DNA from: Pseudomonadota bacterium | GTDB lineage: Bacteria > Cyanobacteriota > Vampirovibrionia > LMEP-6097 | Length of the DNA: 5,940 nt | NCBI GenBank assembly: GCA_009924885.1 | Contig: RFQS01000145.1 | Location: 1-5,940, forward strand | Direction of reading: 5' to 3' | Part shown: one piece after another, positions 1 through 5,940 of the stretch | Layout of the letters: each line of letters begins with the position of its first letter | Numbering within the stretch: the stretch's first letter is position 1 | Made by a program: the position numbers and the translations under genes | Notes under the pieces: generated by a model | Told to the model about the DNA's origin: nothing | Database searches by the model: none | The model's input: the letters and a program-made list of their open reading frames with translations, nothing else

Positions 1-171
1 GGTGTTTTAGGATTAAATATGATTGCTGAAACAGACGAGCTTTATGAAAGAGCTCAAAAAAATGTTGACACTATATCTAAAATCTTTAGAGATGTAGAAG
101 TAAATCTAGTTTGTAAAATGATTGGAAATGCTAACTTGATAGTTTTAGCGTCTGATAAACTAAACTTATGA
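1..171 (+). CDS. C-terminal end of an unrecognised protein (5' partial)
   Basis: The frame starting at base 1 is open from the window edge to a TGA at 169-171, giving 56 residues. The visible part begins GVLGLNMIAETDELYERA and ends NLIVLASDKLNL. It alternates a charged, probably helical stretch (ETDELYERAQKNVDTISK) with a hydrophobic, probably beta segment (NANLIVLAS), which suits the end of a small soluble alpha/beta domain. There is no membrane segment. I do not recognise the family. The stop overlaps the next gene's start in an ATGA arrangement, and no Shine-Dalgarno-like sequence precedes that start. This suggests the two genes were cotranscribed and translationally coupled. Codon use is AT-rich like the rest of the window. 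That it is coding is fairly sure; its function is unknown. Confidence 0.6.
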   Translation, partial: GVLGLNMIAETDELYERAQKNVDTISKIFRDVEVNLVCKMIGNANLIVLASDKLNL

Positions 172-587
172 CAATTTTAGAAGCTCTAATATTAGGTGTA
201 GTTCAAGCCTTAACTGAATTTTTCCCGATATCTTCCTCTGCTCACTTAATAATTTTTCCTAAACTTTTAGGTATTGAAGACAGTTCCCTAACTTTTGATC
301 TTGTTTTACATTTAGGAACTGCAACAGCTTTAATAGTTTTTTTTTGGAGAGATCTTTTTAAAATTGTATCTAGTTTTGCATATGATGTTTTTTATCACTC
401 TTTTAAACAAAAGAAAATTCACTTTTCTCCAGATAGTAGATATGGTTTGTATATATTAGTTGGTTCTTTTCCAGTAATAGTTGTAGGGCTTCTTTTCGGA
501 AATTATATTGAAGAAAAATTACGACAGATTGATATGGTTTTAATTTTTTTAAAGAATATCAGAACTATCTCAGTAATTCGACTTTAA
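168..587 (+). pseudogene. uppP: Undecaprenyl-diphosphatase UppP/BacA, 3'-truncated
   Basis: UppP is an integral inner-membrane enzyme that dephosphorylates undecaprenyl diphosphate to recycle the lipid carrier for peptidoglycan and other surface polymers. The N-terminal half is clear. Residues 10-27 (GVVQALTEFFPISSSAHL) match the first active-site motif, with Q13xxxE17, the serine run S22-S24 and H26. The segment FDLVLHLGTATALIVFFW (about 43-60) is also typical, as is a hydrophobic segment near 93-109. Family members are about 260-280 residues. This ORF stops at 139, and UppP-like sequence ends near residue 125. The C-terminal half, including the second active-site motif PGxSRS with its essential arginine, is absent, so the product should be inactive. 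The last residues (about KNIRTISVIRL) are out-of-frame reading of the adjoining AsmA-like gene. The start at 168 fits the family N-terminus and overlaps the upstream stop. Family identification is sure; loss of function is very likely. Confidence 0.9.
530..556 (+). other. Chimeric junction between uppP and the AsmA-like gene (rearrangement scar)
   Basis: UppP homology in frame 3 fades by about base 545 and AsmA-like sequence in frame 2 begins by about base 550. The changeover coincides with a run of seven T followed by three A at 544-553. Both partners are cut in mid-gene: UppP lacks its second half and the AsmA-like protein lacks its N-terminus. A deletion, an inversion or translocation breakpoint at the homopolymer, or an assembly misjoin would all give this picture. 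No insertion-sequence remnant is visible at the junction. Confidence 0.65.
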
Positions 588-985
588 GGGGCTTTGCTTT
601 TATAGATCTGCAAATAACTGATAGTTTTCTGAAGGGGTCTGCCAAAATCACGGATGGTCGCTTTAGAAAACAGGATTACCCTTTATCGGTAAATCAATTA
701 AATGCTGATTTACAGATAGATAATAATGACCTGAAAATCAAACAGCTAAATGGTTTTATTAATGGTAGTTTCTTTTCTAGTAATGGTGAAATAGAGTTTC
801 CAGCAGCACCAGCTAAGCCTAAAATTAAACTTGATTTTATAGCACAGAAATTAGACCTTTCAGGGATTTTAGAGTCTGGTGCTTTAGACTCATTTCAGTT
901 TAAAAAAATACTCCCAGACAGTCTTTACGGTGAATTAACAAATATCAAGCTGAAAATTACGACGCCTAATCAGGGTGATTACAAT
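533..985 (+). pseudogene. 5' coding remnant of the AsmA-like gene, without a start codon
   Basis: This is the in-frame upstream continuation of the AsmA-like reading frame. It is open from just after a TGA at 530-532 through to the ATG at 986. Reading codon by codon I find no ATG, GTG or TTG in this frame before 986. The translation is nonetheless plainly the same kind of protein: it includes YLSNSTLRGFAFIDLQI near the left edge, then alternating short beta-type strands such as GSAKITDGRF, LQIDNNDLKIKQLNGFINGS and SSNGEIEF. These repeats of a strand, a turn with N-G or D-G, and another strand match the AsmA/DUF3971 architecture. About 151 codons of real protein sequence are therefore stranded without an initiation site, which points to loss of the true N-terminus at the junction with uppP around 535-555. 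Confidence 0.75.
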
Positions 986-2956
986 ATGGAAGGACGCTTC
1001 GATATTAAAGATCTTAATTTTCAAATCAATGAAGATACGCCGATTATCAGTAATGTAAACGGTGAAATCATTCTCTCTAAAACATTAATTAGTTCTAAAA
1101 ACCTTTCAGCTAATATTAATGGTGCTGAAATTAAAGGCACAGGAGCTATAGATATTAGTGGTTATATACAATCAATAGATTTAATAGCCAATAATCTTTT
1201 AGCGAAAGACCTTTATTATTTGAGCCTTTTCAATGTACCTAAGATAAAGGATTTTATTGTAGATCCAGATGGATTATTAAATATTGTTCTTAAATATAAT
1301 CCTCTTGGTTTTGAAGTTGATAGTACTTTGAAAAATGTTTCTCTGACTAGTGTTCATGAGAAATTCTCAGAGCCAGTACAAAATTTAAATGGAAAACTCA
1401 GTTTTAGGAATAATAAATTTACTTTTGAGGATTTAAGTTTAAGCTCTGGAGCTAGTTCTGGAATCTTTAATGGTGAGATTCAAAATATTGGCAAAGAAAG
1501 TTTTGAGCCATTATTTAATCTACTGTTTAAGGGAAAACTGCACTCTAGTTTGCTTAATAAATATTCCCCGCCTGCGATTAAAGCTAGTTTGGATTACCAA
1601 GGATTAGTCCGCTCAGAGTTAGCTTTAAATGGCGGACCAGCAAAGCAAGTACTAGATGTTAAAGTCTTTCTTGATGAACTCAAATATTGTAAATTTTCTA
1701 CTTGGCTAGATTTAGATAAAAAAATTCTTACTAAAATTAAAACTAAAATTACTATCACTCCTAGTTTGATTAGCTCCAGTGATGCGAAGGTTGTCTTTAA
1801 GCAAGGTGTTAATAAAGCTAAATTATTCGGACGCTTTCAGGTAAGAGATTACCGAAATAAAGAAAAATTAAATTATGAAATTCTTGTGGAATCTCCTCCT
1901 GAAACGGAAACTGTGAAAAATAATCTAAATCTATATTCACCACATATCGCTACTATTAAACCATTTAATTTATTATTCAATAATGGTAATTTCCTCTGTG
2001 ATACTTATGGTAGCTATCTTGATAGATTATCTGTGTGTAAATTCACTCTAGGACCAGCAACTGCAAAGCAGTTTGGTATTGGTGATCTGCATAGTAAAAG
2101 TTCTAAGATAGAATTTATTTCTGTAGTTAATAAACCTGCTGAAATGCAGATGAGAATGACTGCTGGTGACTGGAATGGATTACCTTATAGTGATCTATCC
2201 TTTCATTTAGCTGTAGATGAACAGTTCTCAAGAGTAAGAAATCTTAAAGCTCGTATTAAAGATGGTTTCGTTGAATCTAGCATAGATTTTAATTATCTAA
2301 ATTTCGATTCAGTATTTAAAATTAATGGTAATAAACTACCAGCTCATGAAATTGCAGAAAGCATTTGGAAATTAGGCTCTGAGATACCAAGTGGTTTACT
2401 AGATGTTAATTTTACGGGTAAGACTAAAGGTCTTCTGCCAGAGGAGGTTTTCTTTAATTTAGAAGGTAAAGCTGATCTAATCATTAAAAATGGTAAGCTC
2501 AGCCAGTTAAGCTTAATGCAGCGTATACTTTCAGCCATTAATACTGTAAAGAGTTTAGATATGAATAATATAGTACATACTCTAATTACTTTTGAAGGTG
2601 GTCATTTTGATCATCTAATTAGTTCTCTTACTTATAATCGTGGGAAAGTAAGTACTGAGAAGTTTTTATTGAAAGCACCACAGATAGAGATCTTGGCAAA
2701 GGGCTATGTTGATTATAATAAAGATAAAGATTTCCAAGATGTTCGTGGGCAAGGGGTGATACCGAAATACTCTAAAAGCTTTCTTCAGAAAGTCGGTGTA
2801 GGTGAGCTTAATCTTGGTAATTTAACATCTGTCGCTAACCTGAATTTAGGCTTACGTAAATCTGAGAAGCGTTTCTTTAAATTTAAAGCTAAGGGTAAAG
2901 CCAGTGATCCTGATGCTATAGCTCAATCTATTAAAGAGAGTTTTGCTTGGCTATAA
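986..2956 (+). CDS. AsmA-like / DUF3971-type envelope protein, N-terminally truncated
   Basis: AsmA-like proteins (AsmA, TamB, YhdP, YdbH relatives) are anchored in the inner membrane and span the periplasm as long beta-rich bodies; several are implicated in phospholipid movement to the outer membrane. The 656 residues read from the first available ATG are almost all short amphipathic strands separated by N-G/D-G turns. The C-terminal third is the most typical: GKADLIIKNGKLSQLSL at about 494-510, FEGGHFDHLISSL from 536, then a strand-rich stretch ending FKFKAKGKASDPDAIAQSI and SFAWL, the DP-containing tail common in this group. No signal peptide or N-terminal membrane helix is present. The sequence remains open and protein-like upstream to 533, so 986 is not the ancestral start. 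An AGGGTG sits about 8 bases before this ATG and could act as a weak ribosome site by chance. The DUF255 gene follows 19 bases after the stop. The general class is fairly sure; the subfamily is not. Confidence 0.7.
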   Translation: MEGRFDIKDLNFQINEDTPIISNVNGEIILSKTLISSKNLSANINGAEIKGTGAIDISGYIQSIDLIANNLLAKDLYYLSLFNVPKIKDFIVDPDGLLNIVLKYNPLGFEVDSTLKNVSLTSVHEKFSEPVQNLNGKLSFRNNKFTFEDLSLSSGASSGIFNGEIQNIGKESFEPLFNLLFKGKLHSSLLNKYSPPAIKASLDYQGLVRSELALNGGPAKQVLDVKVFLDELKYCKFSTWLDLDKKILTKIKTKITITPSLISSSDAKVVFKQGVNKAKLFGRFQVRDYRNKEKLNYEILVESPPETETVKNNLNLYSPHIATIKPFNLLFNNGNFLCDTYGSYLDRLSVCKFTLGPATAKQFGIGDLHSKSSKIEFISVVNKPAEMQMRMTAGDWNGLPYSDLSFHLAVDEQFSRVRNLKARIKDGFVESSIDFNYLNFDSVFKINGNKLPAHEIAESIWKLGSEIPSGLLDVNFTGKTKGLLPEEVFFNLEGKADLIIKNGKLSQLSLMQRILSAINTVKSLDMNNIVHTLITFEGGHFDHLISSLTYNRGKVSTEKFLLKAPQIEILAKGYVDYNKDKDFQDVRGQGVIPKYSKSFLQKVGVGELNLGNLTSVANLNLGLRKSEKRFFKFKAKGKASDPDAIAQSIKESFAWL

Positions 2957-2975
2957 TTGCTAAGATTTTTATTAA

Positions 2976-5129
2976 ATGAATTACACCATAGAAAAAGTAC
3001 TTCAAGACCTGCCTCAAGCTGAGGATTTAAAAAAAATTCCGGAGGATGGTGGTGATAAGTGGAATAGGCTGGTATTCGAAAAAAGTCCTTATTTATTACA
3101 GCATGCTGCTAACCCTGTAGATTGGTATCCGTGGTCTGAAAAAGCTTTTGCTAAGGCTAAAGTAGAAAATAAAGCTATATTTTTATCTATTGGTTATTCG
3201 ACTTGTCATTGGTGTCATGTTATGGAGCATGAATCCTTTGAGAATGAAGATGTAGCCAAGGTTTTAAATCAATATTTCATCTGTATCAAAGTCGATAGAG
3301 AGGAAAGACCAGACATAGACAGTCTTTATATGGGTATAGCTCAAATGCTTATATCTAGAGGGGGCTGGCCTCTTAATCTTTTCCTTACACCAGAGAAGCA
3401 TGTATTTTACGCAGGGACCTATTTCCCTAAGTTAAGTAAACTATATCCTAATGGCTATGAGATGCCTGGGATAATTCAAATCACCCATCATCTTGGTCAG
3501 ATGTGGTTAAACGATAAGGAGAAGCTAGAAGCTACCGCAGAAAAAATTAGTGTTAATTATAGAAAGTATCATTTGGGTGAGGACAGTAGTTCAGAGCTAG
3601 TATCTGAAATAGGAAAAGAGATATTTAATTTAGAAATAAATGAAAGCTCAGAAGCTTTTCGTAATGAGATTCAAGAGATATCAGATAAAGCTTTTATGCA
3701 GTTAAGTCACCAGTTTGATAATAAATATGGTGGTTTCGGACCAGCGCCTAAATTCTTTAGTCCGCATGTATATTCCTTTCTTTTAAAATATTACGAACGC
3801 CTTTTAAAACAGTACCCTCAAGAAGCCAAGGAAAAAATTTCGACTGCTCTTGATATGGTGCTTAAAAGCCTGATACAGTTTCGTCTTGGTGGTGTTTTTG
3901 ATCAGCTTGGTTATGGTTTTCATCGCTACTCTACAGATAGAGAGTGGCTATTACCACATTTCGAGAAGATGCTATATGATCAAGCTACGCTTATGCTTGC
4001 TTATAGTGATACCGTGCTGGTTTTAGAAAAACTCTATTCTCAAAAGAGTGAAAATTCTATAAATTTAAAAGATCTGAATTTAAATCAGGAAAAACTTAAA
4101 AATAATATATCTCTATATAAAAGAGTTTTGGATGAAATATATGAATATCTAGTAACAGACATGCTTTCATCGGAGAATCTTTTCTTCAGTGCTGAAGATG
4201 CTGACAGTGAGGGAGAAGAGGGCTTATTCTACACTTGGACGATGAAAGAGCTTAAAGAGATATTAAACAAAGATGAGTTAGCTCTAATAGTAAAAACCTT
4301 TCAGGTAGAGGAAAAGGGGAATTTTTTAGATGAAAGTACTAAGGAGAAAACAGGTAGAAATATTCTGCATCGCAAAGATTTAAATGATTTTTTCGTACCA
4401 GGAGTGCAGAAGCTTTATGCACACCGTAAAGGTAGAATACATCCATTAAAAGACGACAAGATACTCACTGACTGGAATTCACTTATGGTCGCAGCTTTAG
4501 CGAAAGCTTATCAGGCAACTCAAGATACTAAGTTTTTAAATCTTGCTCTTAAAGTTACAGATTCACTTTTAAAAATCATGCGCAAGCCTAATGGTGAATT
4601 ATTAAAATCATCACGTCTTGGTATTAGTTCACCAAATATCTCATGTATAAATGATTACAGCTTTTTCATCTTTGCTTTAATAGAATTGATTAAAGCATCT
4701 GAGGCTTCAGAGAGCACTGTTGCCGAAAACGCAGAAATTGGAGTTCGGCAACAGTGCCCAGAGACTAAAAAACTAATTAATGTAGCGATAGATACGCAGG
4801 AGATTATGTTTCGTAAATTCTGGGATGATCAAAATGGTGCTTTTTTCTACGCTGATAAAGAAGCTCAGGAATTGCCTTTAGCAAATAAAGAATTTTTTGA
4901 TGGTGCTCTTCCCTCTGGAAATTCCATCGCTTTCGGTAATTTAATTGAGCTGTTTAAACTAACAAGTAAGAATATTTATTTAGATAAGTTAAATTCGATG
5001 ATTAAGATTATGGTCGCAAATACGAAGCAGTACCCTACGGGTTATGGTCAAGCTTTGGTCAGTTTAGAAAGTCTCTTAGAATTTAAACCAACTTATCAAT
5101 GTGATGAAAATGGCTGTAGAATACTGTAA
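2976..5129 (+). CDS. Thioredoxin-domain protein of the DUF255 (YyaL / SPATA20) family
   Basis: This is a complete 717-residue protein. Residues about 30-165 form the DUF255 thioredoxin-like domain: NRLVFEKSPYLLQHAANP, VDWYPW, then STCHWCHVMEHESFE with the CxxC pair C77/C80, KVDREERPDID and GGWPLNLFLTPE. The rest is a six-hairpin (alpha/alpha) barrel resembling N-acylglucosamine epimerase-type enzymes, with GGVFDQLGYGFHRY (305-318), LLPHFEKMLYDQ (325-336), AEDADSEGEEG (406-416) and DWNSLM (499-504). The tail YQCDENGCRIL carries the usual C-terminal cysteine pair. The biochemical function is not established; members are annotated as thioredoxin-domain or spermatogenesis-associated proteins. The N-terminal 30 residues ending in a DGG..NRLVFEKSPYL context fit known longer forms, so I keep this start, although no Shine-Dalgarno is visible. 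Two insertions set it apart: an AT-rich stretch near 355-380 and a palindrome-bearing one near 576-597. It starts 19 bases after the AsmA-like stop and may be cotranscribed with it. Confidence 0.93.
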   Translation: MNYTIEKVLQDLPQAEDLKKIPEDGGDKWNRLVFEKSPYLLQHAANPVDWYPWSEKAFAKAKVENKAIFLSIGYSTCHWCHVMEHESFENEDVAKVLNQYFICIKVDREERPDIDSLYMGIAQMLISRGGWPLNLFLTPEKHVFYAGTYFPKLSKLYPNGYEMPGIIQITHHLGQMWLNDKEKLEATAEKISVNYRKYHLGEDSSSELVSEIGKEIFNLEINESSEAFRNEIQEISDKAFMQLSHQFDNKYGGFGPAPKFFSPHVYSFLLKYYERLLKQYPQEAKEKISTALDMVLKSLIQFRLGGVFDQLGYGFHRYSTDREWLLPHFEKMLYDQATLMLAYSDTVLVLEKLYSQKSENSINLKDLNLNQEKLKNNISLYKRVLDEIYEYLVTDMLSSENLFFSAEDADSEGEEGLFYTWTMKELKEILNKDELALIVKTFQVEEKGNFLDESTKEKTGRNILHRKDLNDFFVPGVQKLYAHRKGRIHPLKDDKILTDWNSLMVAALAKAYQATQDTKFLNLALKVTDSLLKIMRKPNGELLKSSRLGISSPNISCINDYSFFIFALIELIKASEASESTVAENAEIGVRQQCPETKKLINVAIDTQEIMFRKFWDDQNGAFFYADKEAQELPLANKEFFDGALPSGNSIAFGNLIELFKLTSKNIYLDKLNSMIKIMVANTKQYPTGYGQALVSLESLLEFKPTYQCDENGCRIL
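4714..4757 (+). repeat. Perfect 14-bp inverted repeat carried in frame inside the DUF255 gene (palindromic-element-like)
   Basis: GCACTGTTGCCGAA at 4714-4727 is exactly the reverse complement of TTCGGCAACAGTGC at 4744-4757, with a 16-base loop at 4728-4743. The arms are 8/14 G+C, higher than the AT-rich surroundings. The palindrome encodes residues 580-595 (STVAENAEIGVRQQCP) without breaking the frame. It lies between the helix ending IELIKASE and the helix starting KKLINVAIDTQ, where relatives usually have only a short loop, so roughly 20 residues look inserted. This resembles the Rickettsia and Wolbachia palindromic elements that insert in frame into conserved genes, but it is shorter than classical RPEs (about 100-150 bp), and I see no second copy in the window. 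Confidence 0.7.
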
Positions 5130-5210
5130 GCCCTGAGATGTTTTAATAGTGGGATTTTAGGTCTTCTGCAATGGTACTTAAACCCCAGCTCGCCAAGTAT
5201 TATAATCGTC

Positions 5211-5278
5211 AGCCTTGGTAAAACTCCCGAGTTTGACAGTATATACTAAAAGAAGGCTTTGGAGTGGGCATTCCAAGG
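5211..5278. repeat. Nested and competing inverted repeats
   Basis: CCTTGG at 5213-5218 can pair with CCAAGG at 5273-5278. Alternatively AGCCTT at 5211-5216 can pair with AAGGCT at 5253-5258, enclosing the small AAACT-CCCG-AGTTT hairpin. A third hairpin, 5257-5263 with 5272-5278, competes with the first pairing. Such mutually exclusive helices suit either a structured RNA or a degenerate palindromic repeat. No uridine run follows on either strand, so it does not read as an intrinsic terminator. Confidence 0.4.
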
Positions 5279-5302
5279 TTTGGTCTTAGATGAAAATACA
5301 CG

Positions 5303-5319
5303 AGGTTGAGAATCAACCT
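5303..5319. repeat. Perfect 7-bp hairpin with 3-base loop
   Basis: AGGTTGA (5303-5309) and TCAACCT (5313-5319) are exact reverse complements around the loop GAA. The hairpin lies about 80 bases beyond the transposase stop, measured on the minus strand. No T run follows on the plus strand. On the minus strand only a broken run (GTATTTTC) follows, so terminator activity for the transposase is possible but weakly supported. Confidence 0.4.
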
Positions 5320-5401
5320 TTGAATTAGTGGTGTTGAGAATCTTTGCTTGAGTTCTCTTAAAACTCCGAGAGCAGAGTAAGATCCTGTGGTGTAGGTATT
5401 T

Positions 5402-5940
5402 TCAGGAGTTCGAGTATAGTTTTAGCGTGCGGTGCGGATCAATTTCTGATCTAAGTAAATACTGTTTCTGATTGATTTCCACAAGACTAGCTTGCAAATC
5501 AGAAATAGCAGACCTAAGTCTATCAGGGGTAGTCCATTTAGACTGTTTTTTAAGCTGCCTTTCAAATACAAAAGTTAAAAAACAAAGTACAAGATGCCCT
5601 TGTATTCTCTCTGGTTTACGTAAATATACGGGTCTGATTTTTAAATGACTTTTTAATGTTCTAAAACATTCCTCTATCTTCCAAAGCTGATGGTAAGCAT
5701 CATATATCTCTTCATCACTCTTTAAATCTTTTTCTACATTTGTAAGTATTCCGTAAAACCCATCCCACTGTGAATCAGAAAATATTTTAGCCTCATCTAA
5801 ATATTTAACTTCTTCGTCTAATTTTAAATATTTTGCCTTCCCTGGTTTTCTAAGCTTAGACTTGCCTTCTAAAACTTCTTTCGCTTTTTCTACTAATGTT
5901 TCTCTATCGTAAGCATCTTTTCTCGCTCTATCTGCTGACC
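5402..5940 (-). CDS. IS4/IS1634-type DDE transposase, C-terminal part (5' end beyond window)
   Basis: On the minus strand a frame is open from the window edge (first full codon at 5938-5936) to a TGA at 5404-5402, giving 178 residues. Transposases of this group catalyse cut-and-paste movement of their insertion sequence through a DDE active site, and the full protein is usually about 450-560 residues. The visible part begins SADRARKDAYDRETLVEKA. It then has SDSQWDGFYGILTN and the diagnostic YHQLWKIEECFRTLKSHLKI followed by RPVYLRKPERIQGHLVLCFL. The pattern Y82-x2-L-x3-E89-x6-K96 is the IS4-group YREK signature with leucine in place of arginine, and E89 should be the catalytic glutamate. The protein ends in LKLYSNS. 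The two catalytic aspartates would lie upstream, outside the window, so intactness cannot be judged. It is convergent with the DUF255 gene. Confidence 0.88.
   Translation of the reverse strand, partial: SADRARKDAYDRETLVEKAKEVLEGKSKLRKPGKAKYLKLDEEVKYLDEAKIFSDSQWDGFYGILTNVEKDLKSDEEIYDAYHQLWKIEECFRTLKSHLKIRPVYLRKPERIQGHLVLCFLTFVFERQLKKQSKWTTPDRLRSAISDLQASLVEINQKQYLLRSEIDPHRTLKLYSNS
5402..5940 (-). mobile_element. Partial insertion sequence, IS1634-like (IS4 group), inner boundary unknown
   Basis: The element is defined by the transposase on the minus strand. Its downstream end must lie below 5402, possibly close to the stop, but I cannot place the terminal inverted repeat because the partner end is outside the window. 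The interval 5375-5401 is a candidate only by position. No target-site duplication can be identified with one end visible. The element lies downstream of DUF255 and does not interrupt it. Confidence 0.65.

Larger units (their letters stand above)
5130..5401. other. Intergenic region rich in short inverted repeats, no convincing gene
   Basis: These 272 bases separate two convergent genes, DUF255 (+) and the transposase (-). I see no tRNA, rRNA, tmRNA, SRP RNA or RNase P signature. Several small inverted repeats are packed together: TACTT/AAGTA (5175-5179 with 5195-5199), AAACT/AGTTT (5221-5225 with 5230-5234), the palindrome AGTATATACT (5239-5248), CTTTGGA/TCCAAGG with one G-U pair (5257-5263 with 5272-5278), and AGGTTGA/TCAACCT (5303-5309 with 5313-5319). 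On the minus strand one frame is open from about 5421 to a TGA at 5209-5211, without an obvious start. The region probably contains the end of the insertion sequence plus structured or repetitive DNA of unknown role. Confidence 0.45.

Noticed and set aside
971..988. ATG at 986 with an upstream AGGGTG as the genuine start of the AsmA-like gene
   Set aside because: The same frame gives continuous AsmA-like protein sequence for 150 codons upstream, so this ATG is internal to the original gene. Initiation here after truncation is possible but not shown.
2344..2538. 64-codon open frame on the minus strand
   Set aside because: It lies wholly inside the AsmA-like gene on the opposite strand, its translation looks like no known protein, and there is no ribosome site; it is a shadow frame.
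5130..5160. Intrinsic terminator after the DUF255 gene
   Set aside because: Only a 3-bp CCC/GGG pairing is available before TTTT, too weak to call.
5233..5247. Promoter with TTGACA and TATACT
   Set aside because: TTGACA (5233-5238) and TATACT (5242-5247) are only three bases apart, not the 16-18 needed, and no plus-strand gene follows.
5130..5401. Known structured RNA (tRNA, tmRNA, SRP RNA, RNase P RNA, group II intron) in the intergenic region
   Set aside because: None of the conserved core sequences of these RNAs could be found on either strand.
1..5940. CRISPR array, or toxin-antitoxin or defence genes
   Set aside because: No regularly spaced direct repeats and no recognisable effector or antitoxin folds were found.

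Overview
This AT-rich window has compact, same-strand genes, an insertion-sequence transposase, one gene pair broken by a rearrangement, and a perfect palindrome carried in frame inside a conserved gene. Together these suggest the degraded genome of a host-associated bacterium. An AsmA-like envelope protein shows it is Gram-negative. In-frame palindromic elements inside conserved genes are a hallmark of Rickettsia and Wolbachia, so a Rickettsiales-type alphaproteobacterium is my best guess. That placement is inference and no marker gene here proves it.

Layout, left to right: (1) 1-171 (+) is the C-terminal end of an unrecognised protein whose stop overlaps the next start (ATGA). (2) 168-587 (+) is the first half of undecaprenyl-diphosphatase (UppP/BacA), with the first active-site motif but not the second half of the enzyme. 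(3) Around 535-555 the UppP sequence gives way to a different gene. From 533 to 2956 (+) the next frame is open for about 807 codons and encodes an AsmA-like protein with no N-terminus. The first ATG in that frame is at 986, so 533-985 is coding-type sequence with no start. (4) 2976-5129 (+) is a complete thioredoxin-fold/six-hairpin protein of the DUF255 (YyaL / spermatogenesis-associated protein 20) family, with a 14-bp perfect inverted repeat at 4714-4757 inside an apparent insertion. (5) 5130-5401 has no convincing gene but is packed with short inverted repeats. (6) 5402-5940 (-) is the C-terminal part of an IS4/IS1634-type DDE transposase that runs off the window.

The most notable points are the uppP/asmA-like chimeric junction and the palindrome inside the DUF255 gene. 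The junction looks like a deletion or rearrangement scar (or an assembly error) that inactivates uppP and beheads the AsmA-like gene. It lies on a T7A3 tract that also reads as a canonical -1 slippery heptamer. I found no evidence for an entirely new multi-gene system. UppP (lipid-carrier recycling) and AsmA-like proteins (outer-membrane lipid homeostasis) both belong to envelope biogenesis, but their adjacency here looks like an accident of the rearrangement rather than an operon.
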